In this document: in pieces, positions 1-10,908 of the stretch
Layout: the number at the start of each line of letters is the position of its first letter
Position numbering within the stretch: the stretch's first letter is position 1
Assembly: GCA_916613615.1 (NCBI GenBank)
Contig: OU744736.1
Span: forward strand, 13,527,724-13,591,723
DNA length: 64,000 nt
Origin: Steromphala cineraria
Lineage: Eukaryota > Mollusca > Gastropoda > Trochida > Trochidae
Direction of reading: 5' to 3'
Position numbers and translations under genes: made by a program
The notes under the pieces: model-generated
The model's input: the letters and a program-made list of their open reading frames with translations, nothing else
Database searches by the model: none
Told to the model about the DNA's origin: nothing

Positions 1-639
1 TGTAACTACTTTTTTCCTAAATCAATTCTATTGCATATGTCCTCATTATAAGCCTGCGCTTATTGTGAACGGTGTACTGATTGGTCAAAACGTTCTGAAA
101 CACTTCACTAATTGTTTTGAAGTTATCGAGTTTTTAAAGTTTGATTTTGTACACGCAAGATCGAATGACGTAGCACGAAAGGCCGGTAGCCGTGAATCGA
201 TTTTGTAACTCTTTGAACTTGCCGACCTTCATTTTCATTGCTTAGAATAGGGATTGGCATCATATGTCTATCTGATTATTATCATTGCGCACTGTGATCA
301 TGAATAATTGCCGTAACTTTTTTAAAGGTAATAAGACTGTAAAACATCAGGTTTAATGATTCAAGAACTCATGAATAATAGAAAGGCCAGTCCTTTTAAT
401 ATGATAAACTCGATATTGCTAGGGATGCAGGAAATGCACGTGCGAATATACGTTACGTCTTAACATTTGATTATGCACGAAATGCACGTGCGGTTTGGTG
501 TATAACATTAGAAAACCCATGTATTTGCATGACTTGTACACGCTATTATTTGCAGTATGGCGGAAAAAATATCGAAGTCTGAATTTAAAAGTTGCTATGT
601 TTCATGCATGTATAATGTGTTTGACAGGTTACAATATAT
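1..639. other. AT-rich sequence without recognisable feature
   Basis: I see no coding exon, RNA gene or clear repeat here. The lipid kinase gene starting at 5278 on the minus strand must continue leftwards past this stretch, but no kinase-like exon (glycine-rich nucleotide-binding motif) could be recognised in it. Confidence 0.4.
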
Positions 640-1570
640 CATGTTTCAAGAATCAATAATGTATCTTAAAAAATCAACAGTGTATCCAAAATTTCCATCA
701 TTATATGAACAAGTTCTTATCATGTATCAAAAAGATCCATAATGTACCAGAAAATATCAACCATGTATCACAAAGATCCATAATATACCAGAAAATATCA
801 ACCATGTATCACAAAGATCCATAGTGTACCAGAACATATCAACCATGTATCACAAAGATCCATAATGTACCAGAAAATATCAACCATGTATCACAAAGAT
901 CCATAATGTACCAGAAAATATCAACCATGTATCACAAAGATTCATTAATGTTTAACAAAGTATCAGTCGTATATCAAAAGCTAGTCTTACGCTAAGACTC
1001 TGAGTTTTCTTCATTTTCAGCCTAAAATTGAGCTCTAATAGACTTGCTTAGTTTTTTTTCTTATTTTAGGCTCTGGTTGACAGTCCAATCAAAAGCATCA
1101 ATAATGTATTTTAAAAATATCAGTCGTGAATCACCAACTTTAATAATGTGTCACAAAGTATCAACCATGTACCACAAAAGATCAATCGTGTATCAAACAA
1201 GGTCAATCATGTGTCACAAAGTATCAATCATGTGTCACAAAGTATCAATCATTAATTATCAATCTTTCATGTCCTATAAATCACCAATCATGCCTTACAA
1301 AATATAAATCATGTATTACCAATCTTAATCATGTGTCAAAAATTATCAATCAGGTATCATAAATTTCAATCATCTGTCACAAAGTATCAATCATAAATTA
1401 TCAATTATGTATATGTATCATAAAGTATCATTCATGTCCCACAAAGCACCGAATTGAATCATATCTCACAAAGTATCACTCATATATCATCTAGTCTCAA
1501 TCATGAATTACAAAGTATCACTCATATATCATCTAGTCTCAATCATGAATCACATAGTCATCAAATTTGG
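640..1570. repeat. AT-rich minisatellite field (41-42 bp units, decaying to ~20 bp motifs)
   Basis: Between about 734 and 950 a 41-42 bp unit built on ATGTACCAGAAAATATCAAC and CATGTATCACAAAGATC repeats about five times with few differences. To the right the array decays into shorter TATCAATCATGTGTCACAAAG-like units up to about 1570. Open frames inside it (557-742, 1044-1307, 1454-1654) are by-products of the repeat and are not called as genes. It lies in the flank or intron of the minus-strand lipid kinase gene. Confidence 0.8.
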
Positions 1571-2068
1571 CGTACATCGATCATTTATTACCTGACACAG
1601 CAAATTGATCAGGCTTTAGTGTTAATACGTCCGGCAAGTACAATCCGTGTATAAATACATAATCAATATAATGGCACTGTAGTGGTAGACACAAGCAGTG
1701 CAAAAGTGTTGAAAGCTTATCCAACAACATGTAATCAATTTACGACGTCTATTCATGTTATTGGACTGAATAATAACAAAATGCCATTTAAAAGCTTTGT
1801 AAATATTTTCGTCGTGGATTAATGTGTGTACGTATATCGGCTGTTTTGAGTGGCATTGTAGAAGTTGATGATATAAGAAAGACGAGAGGAATGACTGTTT
1901 ATCCATAGAATTACTCTTGTCTTCCTTGTACCTATATCATACCGATTGATCCACTGCTAAAAATGTGCTATCGGCTGGATAAGACATGCTTTCTAATATA
2001 GGCAACATATAGAAAAGAATTTGGCTAATAAAAATTTTTTTCTCAATATTCTTCAAATCACAACTCAC
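1571..2068. other. intron sequence of the lipid kinase gene, nothing recognised
   Basis: This follows (in gene orientation) the splice donor GTGAGTTG at 2068-2061. No further exon was recognised. The minus-strand frame at 1622-1906 has no similarity I can name. Confidence 0.4.
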
Positions 2069-5000
2069 CTTTTCCTGTATTGTCCGAGATGATGTCTAGC
2101 CATTCCTTGACCCCTGTTGACCCCGCCACAAAGGTGAGGTGTTTGTGCTTCAGATGGTTCATCTTGGGGTGGTCCATGTAGTGTAGGGTGAACCTGTCCT
2201 CCTCCACCCCTCCTGATGGGGTCTTCACCCCCGGGCCGCGACTCACCCCTCCCTGGTACCCCGTTATAACGTCCTCCCATGATACCGCCGTACCTGGGGA
2301 TATAAGAATAGTAGTACATCGTTATAACGTCCACCCATGATACCGCCGTACCTGGGGATATAAGAATAGTAGTACATCGTTATAACGCACTCAAATGGTG
2401 TCCTCACCCCCGGGCTTTGATTCACCCCTCTCTGGTACCCCGTTATAAAGTTCTACCAAAACACCGTCGTTCCTGGGAATACATGAAATTATCGTTACAA
2501 CGTCTTCCATTTATATAGATGTTATCGAAATACATTGAAACAGTTAACGATCTACCATTATACTGTCCTGCCATTGTATATCAGAACGGTGCCTTTTAAT
2601 ATAGATCAACAAAGAATATATTGGTGTGGTACCACGTAACAACTACTCTATAAACTAAAGAGCATTCTCTCCCCGCAGAGGCAGATCAAGTCGTGAAATG
2701 TTGATTCAGTCTCTGTTCTATTACGCCGAGTTTATGGGATGGAATTGGAGACGCCTCATTGGAGGTAATAAAAGTTAGTTGTGCGCTGTTCTTAAATAAT
2801 CTTTTATGATTGCAAAGACATTGTGATGAGAACTACCCTTTCCATACGAGAAGTGTTGTCATTTGATAAAGAAATTCAAATGGATTGTGGTGTAATTTTG
2901 TTCCGCCAGGGGAAACTGCCGGAACCCACGGATTTCGGCGTAATATAACTGAGCTCTGTATCAACATTTCTTGACTTGATCTGCCCCTGTAGGGAGTGGA
3001 TGACTAAAGAGGATTGTCCGGATTAGTATCGTGGTATCTATGATCCTACTTTAAAATGTCGTCTTTGCATTATGCCGTTGTACATTGTAAACTTTCAACA
3101 GAATCTAAATACGTTTCTAGATATCTTATAGGATTTTGGTGATGGACATATGCAAATTAAATATATTTTGATGTTGTCGTTCTTATAATCCACCGTCGTT
3201 ATACGCACTGAACAAGTAACTTAGTTTGAAATGTTTAAGCACATTATCCTGTATTATATGAAATGGATATTTGATAAGCACAAACGTGCCCAGTTCGAGT
3301 ATGACACTAAAGTACCATCGACATTATCAATAACGGTAAGCATGGGCGCTATAAAGGGCGGAGAGTGTAATTACTACACAATCAATAGTCCAGGCTCGAC
3401 GATATAATAGTTACTATCATTAACATAGTGTATACACAATATGCCCACCTTAATGCTATGAGAATGTAGAACAAAAGTTTTATAAGTTCATAGCTTTTGG
3501 GGGATGTTAGGGGGAAGAACATTAAATCTAGTTATTTATTTATTATATCAGATTTTTTATAACTGCATTTGCTTGACAAGTGTGGTGGTTGGTATATCAA
3601 ACTTAGGGTAAATGATTCAGATATGAAATCAATGGTTATTGTGCAAGCCGTGTTGTCAGTTTAAATTAAGCCTTTTCTGTGGGTAAGATTAGACTTTCTT
3701 CGCCTCTGGGCTTCCAACTTTAATAAAATGTAAGACGTGTTTTCATTATATATGTGTATAAGGACCATAGCTACAGATGTCTACATGCCGGACCCTAAGC
3801 AAGTCTATAGGGATTCTTTCTGAAAACGAAGAATGTTCAGTTTAATCTTATGCAACATTATTTTCAAAATTTAGATTTATTGTCCAAAATTTCATTTCCG
3901 ACACTTACTGTTTGCCAGTGAAAGGTCAAAGAGGTTACCTATCTGGCCTATGAAACCTCCTTTAGAAGAGAATAGGGAATTGTTAAGCTGTGTTGGAATG
4001 TTTGTAAGAAGCTCCTATTCTATTATTGAAACGTTTGATAAACGTCATTTTCAGAGACTGAATATTAATCAAAATTTGCTTGGGTAAGCTCATTTAGAAG
4101 AGAATAATAACCTTAAGACGTGTTGGAAATGTTTAATTCAAGGGGGACAATGCTGTCTCCTATATAAGAGCAAGATCTCCAACTTGTCACAGAGGTTACG
4201 TGAACAGGTTACAGTTGTTTTCAGAGACTGAACATAAATCAAAATTTGCTTGGGTAGGCTCATTTAGAAGAGAATAAACAACCTTAAGACGTGTTGGAAA
4301 TGTTCAATTAAAGAGGGACAAAGTATCCTATATAAGAGCAAGACCTCCAACTTGTCACAGAGGTTACGTGGACAGGTTACAGTTGTGTAACCTCCGTGTT
4401 GAGAACGGATAACAGGTGACCTATATAACTACTGCTAAGTAAATACACACAGGAAGTACGATGCAGAAAGTGGTTTAGTGTGATGTAATTATATCCCTTA
4501 TACATACAATTACGGCTACTGGTACTTTTTCTGCATGGTAAGCATTTAAGATAAGGATTATAAAATCTGACATTCACAACCAAGAAAAATGTAAGTATAG
4601 AAACGTTTGGCAAGTTAACATCAACTTATCTCTTGAATTGATAATTTTACAGGATTAAAAAAAAACTACATTCACATAAGACTTTTTTTGGCACACTAGT
4701 TTTTTCAAGAGCCACAAATACACCGCTTTCGAACCACACTTGTATGCGAACATAACGGTAACACGTTAGTAGATTCCTTTACGTGACCACCAGTTGAATG
4801 GAAATTATTTAAGCTTGACTGTTTAACGTAAAAGTATGATTGCAAATGCTAAACTAAAAAGCACTAGTGACATATCTCAGTTGCAACTCTTGGCAATATT
4901 AGTAAGAAAAGGTAAACCAAATTTCTGTCATTGTATTTTCATGCATGAATGAACGAACGACAAACAAATGAATGAATGGCATCACATCAAAATGCTGTCA

Positions 5001-5278
5001 ATTTCACCATAGCAAATCCATTGCAACATCCACAATGCAGATCTCAGTCCTCTATATGATGGAGTCACTGATGTGTGTAGTTATTACAAACAAATATTTC
5101 GTGAGATTGTTGTCTATATTTACTTACCTTTTGGCTGGCCTTGGCCTTCCCAGGTAATCCCGTTGTCTACAATCTCTACTGTCACCGGTTTACCTGCAAC
5201 TGTGAAGTCGCCGGACAGACGGACCCCCAGGGATATATTCTCAACTGACCCTATCTCGGGGTCTGAAGCGGACGCCAT
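2069..5278 (-). CDS. ceramide/sphingosine kinase-like lipid kinase, N-terminal two exons (partial)
   Basis: Exon 1 is 5278-5128 (ATG at 5278, donor GTAAGTA) and exon 2 is 2212-2069 (acceptor CAG at 2215-2213, donor GTGAGTTG). The phases agree: 151 nt leaves one base that exon 2 completes to a glycine codon. The joined 98-residue start has a PH-like character: alternating hydrophobic residues in exon 1, then RFTLHYMD, a His/Lys-rich turn, HLTFVAG and VKEWLDIISDNTGK. That pattern resembles the region just before the catalytic domain in ceramide kinases and, less closely, in sphingosine kinases, which phosphorylate lipid hydroxyl groups at membranes. The catalytic domain is not visible and would lie left of the window. 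The exon-2 acceptor has a weak pyrimidine tract, so its exact start is uncertain. The lipid kinase family call is an inference from the pre-catalytic pattern alone. Confidence 0.45.
2213..2480. repeat. short tandem duplications at the edge of lipid kinase exon 2
   Basis: A block of about 58 bp containing CATGATACCGCCGTACCTGG and GATATAAGAATAGTAGTACA occurs twice (about 2277-2334 and 2335-2382). A second block with TCACCCCCGGGC, GATTCACCCCTC and TGGTACCCCGTTATAA also occurs twice (about 2220-2268 and 2400-2446). The array abuts exon 2 and copies sequence lying directly upstream of its acceptor. Confidence 0.65.
2663..3002. mobile_element. MITE with 9-bp target duplication (MULE-like size)
   Basis: Inverted ends are CATTCTCTCCCCGCAGAGGC on the left and, read inward from the right, CATCCACTCCCTACAGGGGC. 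They continue through GATCAAGT and GAAATGTTGAT for about 55 bp. The 340-bp element is flanked by perfect 9-bp direct repeats ACTAAAGAG (2654-2662 and 3003-3011). A 9-bp duplication is typical of Mutator-like elements, but the superfamily is an inference. There is no internal coding. Confidence 0.75.
3012..3954. other. intron sequence, nothing recognised
   Basis: This is AT-rich DNA inside the long first intron of the lipid kinase gene. No exon, RNA gene or clear repeat was seen. Confidence 0.4.
3955..4385. repeat. tandem duplication, ~170-bp unit, about 2.3 copies
   Basis: A unit running from TTTTCAGAGACTGAA through CATTTAGAAGAGAATAA, CCTTAAGACGTGTTGGAAAT, CCTATATAAGAGCAAGA and CACAGAGGTTACGTG is present at about 4049-4218 and 4219-4385, with a shorter diverged copy from 3957. 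It lies inside the lipid kinase intron. No coding is seen. Confidence 0.7.
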
Positions 5279-6939
5279 GACAAAACAATAAATCTCTCAC
5301 TTCCAACTTTCCTCCCTCTTTCACTCTGCAGACCTTCCTGTCATCGAGTGAGTGTGTGCGCTATAAATAGACTCCCACTCTGACCGGTATACGAGTTCTC
5401 GAGTATATTACGCTGACTTTATCACAGTCTCCTCGGTCAATATTATTTTTGCTACCATTTACTGTACTTGGGCTAACAGTTGTTATAAAAGACTCCTAAG
5501 TGAAGGCATACTTAATGCTGTTTGAGACAAGGATATTTACGTTTGTAGGAATCATGACTGTTATTGCATGAATCTCGAGGACATGAACGAGTAATTTTTT
5601 GATGTAACACGTTATTTGACTTAAGCCCGAGCGGGTCAATCCTGTTGTGTTTGAAACTGTTTATGTAAAATTCTATTCAAAACTTTTATCATATTTATCT
5701 TTTAGTTTGTGAGTTTTTGTGTCAAACCAAAGCTCGGTATTTAAAGTACAATCCTGAACCGATAGAATTTAGGGTTCAAACCCTACGAACTTCAAAAGGT
5801 GATTGTGAACTAATTCAATTGACCACCACAGTTTTATGGGGCTTAAAACAGATCATGCAGCCATATAAAAATACTTTATGACCTTACTTCCTATAGTGAA
5901 TCAAAGATATTTTTGATTAAATTCCGTTATATGCCTGTTCGAAATTCAAACTGTAAGGAACGTACCAATAAACAGGAATCCTGACTTAGTGTAATGTGAT
6001 CTCTTAGTTAAATTGCAATCAATTTCATATCCAATAACTTAAGTTACGAAGTAAGCTTTTACTGTCACATTTCCTTTTAGCACTCTCTGAAACTTTGTGA
6101 AACATCATTATAACTAAGTTCCTGTTTCACTAACATCGAGGAATATTCACTCGTTCGTCCTTAGGTTTCTGAACTAAGTACTGATGTATTGAGGTCGTGT
6201 GAGGTGGTTTTGTCTATGACTTCCCACCTTCCAGAAACTCGAACAAACAGACATCCGCTAAAATATGAAATAGTACCCATCGATTAAAACGGTTACCTGT
6301 TGCAACGTAATAAGAAGTTAAGCAGTTTGCGAATACACCAATCGCTTATCTGTGACTATTTCTCCTGACGCCATGCAGAAAGTCGAAATTTCGAAGTGGC
6401 TCCGGTGGGAAAATAGCTTAGAAATCGGTTAAGATTGAAAAACCTAAGAGCTTAAACTTATTGACGTCAAATATTTATTATGAAACAGATGGATTGAACC
6501 TTAGTCAAAGGTGTTTTAAAAAAATCCTCTTTGTATCTGCAGTATTATTTTCCCCAAATGAAGCAATACATCGCTCAGTTGCAGGTAACACTCACCCTAG
6601 ACCGTGTAAAACCAGATTACAGTCTAGATATTTTGCAATGTTCACACGTGATATGTTAACACGACACTGGAATGTTATCACGATTGCAAGTTTCCGTAAC
6701 ACGACAACTAAACAAACAAATGTAATTGCTTTTTTAATAATGTTGACTTCATCGTCAAACTTAATTAATTGTGTCGGCGTTAATCAAGAATAATCGGAAA
6801 GTTTGGACTCGATAGTTTTCAAACTGAACATTTTAAGTACATAGTTTGCTTCGTTGCCTGATTGTTAAAGCATTTATGTTGATAGGTTTCTAAAATATAT
6901 TTGAAAATATATATCTAACCTTGGATGTGTTTCTTCCAA
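5279..6939. other. 5' flank of the lipid kinase gene and AT-rich intergenic DNA
   Basis: The stretch starts at the initiator ATG of the minus-strand lipid kinase and should contain its promoter and 5' UTR. No TATA box or start site could be fixed. The frame at 6461-6793 (110 residues) has no features of a real protein that I recognise. Confidence 0.35.
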
Positions 6940-7690
6940 TTATGATACGATGTTCAATTTCAATATTTTAGTGCTTCTTTCTATTTCAATGTTCTGCTTT
7001 TACGTTAAAATGTTCAACATTTTCTATTGAAATGGCTGTTAATGTCCCAGTTTCCGAATTCGACCATACGACCTGGATCTTGATATACAAATGTACTTTG
7101 TCTACAGACCTTTCTTGATATAACAATATTCACATTTGATTATTTACGTGTTTTAATGTTACAGTGTGTTTGATGATGAAACATGTTTGAACATTTGAAC
7201 TATTGAAAGGTGTTTTTTATGTAACAATGTTCATGATTGCCAATATTTAAGTGGTGCTCATTATAACACTGTTATAACACTGACAGTTTATGTGTTTCTT
7301 ACTGTAACAATGTTTAATATTGATGTGTGTCTTTATATAACATTGTTCAACTTTGACTATCGGTGTATTTCTTATTGTAACAATGTTCAACATATTGAGT
7401 GTCTATTCGTAACAATGTTAAACATTGACTATTTATGTGTTTCTTAGTGTAAAAATGTTCTGCATTGACATATTTCTTAATATAACGATGTTCTAACGAG
7501 CAACGTTGACTGATTAAGTGTTTCCTATGATAACAATGTTTAACATACTGTTGTGTGTCTTGATGTATCAATAACAAAGTGTAAAACTAATATTGACCTG
7601 TATCTTAACATAACAACGTTAAGATTTGATTCTTGTGATGTTTCTTTTTGTAACCAGGTTCAACTTTGTGTTTGTGATTCAATGGTAAAC
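6940..7690. repeat. degenerate minisatellite (~40-bp units)
   Basis: Variants of GTGTTTCTTA, TGTAACAATGTTCAA and CATTGACTATT recur about every 35-50 bp across the stretch, with strong divergence between units. The minus-strand frame at 7347-7577 is just this repeat translated. Confidence 0.65.
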
Positions 7691-9359
7691 ATGTATTTTC
7701 ATCACATTTGCATTTACCTTGCATGATAAGATTGTCTGATTTCTTTGTTTTATTCTAATTCTACAGTAAAGTAGAGTAATGTTGCTTTGTCAATTGTATG
7801 TCAGACTGACAGTTGATTTTTCATAAATGTTTCATAAAAATTTCTAGCATTAAAAATGCTTTTGATTAGTTCCAGCATCTAGTTACAAAATTCTATCCCT
7901 TCAAACTGTTGAGAAGCCAGCAAACCTAACATATAAAACTAGAGTGTTTAGAGAGATGTCTCCCCTACTACTACTATGTTCTAGAAATGAACACTGCCCT
8001 TTAAAACAAAAATTCCAAATTGTTGTTAAAGAATCAGAAAAGATAATTAAAAATCTGCACATCTATATGATATGAAGAGGCAGATTACCACATACATGAA
8101 GATCAGTCAATCACATTAAGAGTTATGCTTCTGAAAAGATGTGAACCCAGACACAGAATGAAACTCAAAGAACAATGTTCCTGATCTTTCATGAGGAGAC
8201 AGAAATTATCTAGATACTTTCTATTGTCATCATTGTGTAAACCTTTGTCAGAGAATTTTTTTTTTCGACAAGGACGAAACGGAAACCATTCAAATTCATG
8301 CATTTACGCTTAAGGTTACATGATATCAGTGAAGCACAATTATTCATGACTACTACTTTCATTTCAGATGACAAAGAAGGACATAGATCACGAAAAGACA
8401 TGATACTTTTTATTTGTCACCATTTGACAAAAAGTCAGCACTTACATATTCTGCACTTGATTCAAGGTATCTGTACAAACATTGCTCAATTCATAACATT
8501 ACTTCACAAGTATGGCCTTGGGAAAATTTATATTTATTGATGACAACATTTCTCATAGTATGAACTGCTCTCTGACGAGTCAAAAGAAACATGTTTTATC
8601 AAATGTTAAGTGTGACATTAATGAACTTAATCCAATGAAGTGAGATAAGGCACTTATCAAAATCTCACAATAGACTGTATTATGATTTAGTACTTATAAG
8701 AACATGTATACCAGAAACCTTTAATTTCTTGCTTTATCATCAACCATTTGATAGACCTATCTCCCCATTGCCATGTCATAAGTCTACTTGAAATAAACAA
8801 TTCATCTAAGTTCACATTTGATTTTCAATAATTCCAAGTCGTTTAACGAAGTCAATCACTTAATAATGCCAATGATCAAAATGCTTATGAGATGTCAATG
8901 AATAATTTTTAAATTCTTGTAAAGGATATCAATAACAAAGCAAATCTGCAGCTTGTAGTTCATAGAAGTAACCTTTCCCTGCCGCTAATGACTGAAATAT
9001 TGCCCAAGCGGCGTAAAACAACAATTCACGCACTCAAAACCTTTCTTGATTGTTAAACACCACTTGGACTATATTTCAGTTACCAGTCTATAACAATAGA
9101 TGGGATTCTTCTAAACATAATGTGAATGATCATTCAATGGAATTAAACATCAAAATGGACATTCAAATGAAAACATTTATGAAAATGTATTTACAAGAAG
9201 TATACAAAATATATACAAACAGGCTCACATCATTGTCATCAACAAGACCAAATCATCAATATATGAACCAATTCACCATTACTCCTCAAAAAGAATTAAG
9301 CAACAAGGATGTTGCTCAGCAAAAAATTGTCATAATTCTAGTAGCCATACAATGACAAA
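7691..9359. other. AT-rich intergenic DNA, no gene recognised
   Basis: Overlapping short frames occur at 8103-8540 and 9050-9355. None has domain-like composition, splice context or similarity that I can name. Confidence 0.4.
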
Positions 9360-10485
9360 CTAGATTAGCGTTTGCGGGATACCGCAAAAGCAGAGCAGAC
9401 CCGGAACTTTGGGTTTCGCCTTACCCTGTTCCGCCTTTTACAGGCCTCACCAAATTGGGAATTTTCTCGTGACCTTGACCTTTGACACTCAAGGTCACAC
9501 AATCAATGAACACATTTCATTGAGTATAACATTATTGTAATGAAATAAAGTGTTAAAAATTAAATTAATCCATTTTCTTCATATATGTTGACCTTCGACA
9601 GTTCGTACCCAAAACTTTTTGAAAATGTTGTACTTCTCAAGAGATAATATATACAAAATCTAAACTTCATAGCACAAAAACTTTTCAAGTTATTGTGTTT
9701 ACAAGGAATTGCAATAACTCATATCTCATGACCTTGACCTTTGACCTTCAAGGTCACACAATAATTGAACACTTTTTATTGAGTATAACAATCATGTATT
9801 GATTAAAAGTGATCATAGTTAAAATTAAGCATTTTCGCTAAAACATGCTTACGTCATGACCTTGCTGTGACCTTGACCTTTGACAGATTGTAACCGAAAC
9901 CTTTTCAAATTTTTTTACTTTTCCAAGGATGATATATACCAAGTTAGAGCTTCATAGCACAAAAACTTTTCAAGTTACCGTGTTTACAAAGAATTTTATG
10001 GTGATTTTATAACTCGTGACCTTGACCTTTGAACTTGAAAGTGAACATGTCATAATGATTCCCTGGAAGTATTAACATTTAGACATGTTCATGAGTTCTG
10101 AAAAGCTAAATGGGATAAAGTTATACCCCAATTAAGTGCATTTTGTAATAACTCATATCTCATGACCTTGACCTTTGACCTTCAAGGTCACACAATAATT
10201 GAACACTTTTTATTGAGTATAACAATCATGTATTGATTAAAAGTGTTCATAGTTAAAATTAAGCATTTTCGCTAAAACATGCTTACGTCATGACCTTGCT
10301 GTGACCTTGACCTTTGACGGATTGTAACCAAAACCTTTTCAAATTTTTTTACTTTTCCAAGGATGATATAGACCAAGTTAGAGCTTCATAGCACAAAAAC
10401 TTTTCAAGTTATCGCGTTTACAAGGAATTCTTAGAGTGAATACATAGCTCGTGACCTTGACCTTTGACCTTGAAAGTGAACGTAA
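9360..10485 (-). mobile_element. Helitron-type element (minus orientation), 5' end missing
   Basis: Read on the minus strand the element ends with a 7-bp hairpin (TTTGCGG, loop TATC, CCGCAAA; 9388-9371), then CGCTAAT and a terminal CTAG followed by host T. That is the classic Helitron 3' end. The body carries a roughly 429-bp unit twice (equivalent positions near 9720 and 10149) with TGACCTTGACCTTTGACCTT and TTCAAGGTCA motifs. The same element is present complete and inverted at 29549-30427. Similarity ends near 10485, where the 5' part of this copy has been lost or replaced. There is no Rep/helicase coding, so it is non-autonomous. Confidence 0.75.
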
Positions 10486-10590
10486 TGTAGGCAGATTAGT
10501 GTTCAGGTTACATTGACTATAATCAAATCTTTGCTAAATCACAACCTTGGTGAAAAAAGATAATGCAAAATTAGATAACATAATGTGCTC

Positions 10591-10766
10591 CATCCTGTCT
10601 CAGGGAACGAAACATTATTTTATTTAGTTGAAATTTTATCGAGAAGGGGGCGAGAAAATGATTTGATTGGCTATATCCCAAGTCGGGCTGCGCAGCGAAT
10701 CTAGCTTCTGAGCCCAGGGTACAGATTAGTGGAGTTAGCGTAACGTTCGTTCCCTGGGACAGGATG
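10591..10766. mobile_element. 176-bp MITE with 9-bp target duplication
   Basis: Terminal inverted repeats CATCCTGTCTCAGGGAACGA (left) and its near-perfect complement ending CAGGATG (right) bound the element. Both flanks carry AATGTGCTC (10582-10590 and 10767-10775). A diverged partial copy in opposite orientation is at 33837-33990. It lies downstream of the NUP62 stop codon and contributes a minus-strand AATAAA. Confidence 0.8.
10619..10624 (-). promoter_or_regulatory. candidate polyadenylation signal AATAAA for NUP62, inside a MITE
   Basis: TTTATT on the plus strand gives AATAAA about 285 nt beyond the NUP62 stop. It lies in the MITE at 10591-10766, so the 3' end may be transposon-derived. 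Other signals cannot be excluded without transcripts. Confidence 0.3.
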
Positions 10767-10908
10767 AATGTGCTCCAAATTTTACATGTTTCCTCCATTT
10801 TTTGTGAGGAGAATATTAACAGATTCATAGTAAGATTGTCTGTTCTGTAAATGTTGATATGAGTCTACTGTTTCACTGCCACATCCACTAAGACCGAACA
10901 TCTCCACA

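Noticed and set aside
8103..8540. Overlapping frames of 63-80 residues on both strands
   Set aside because: They have no domain, splice or compositional support.
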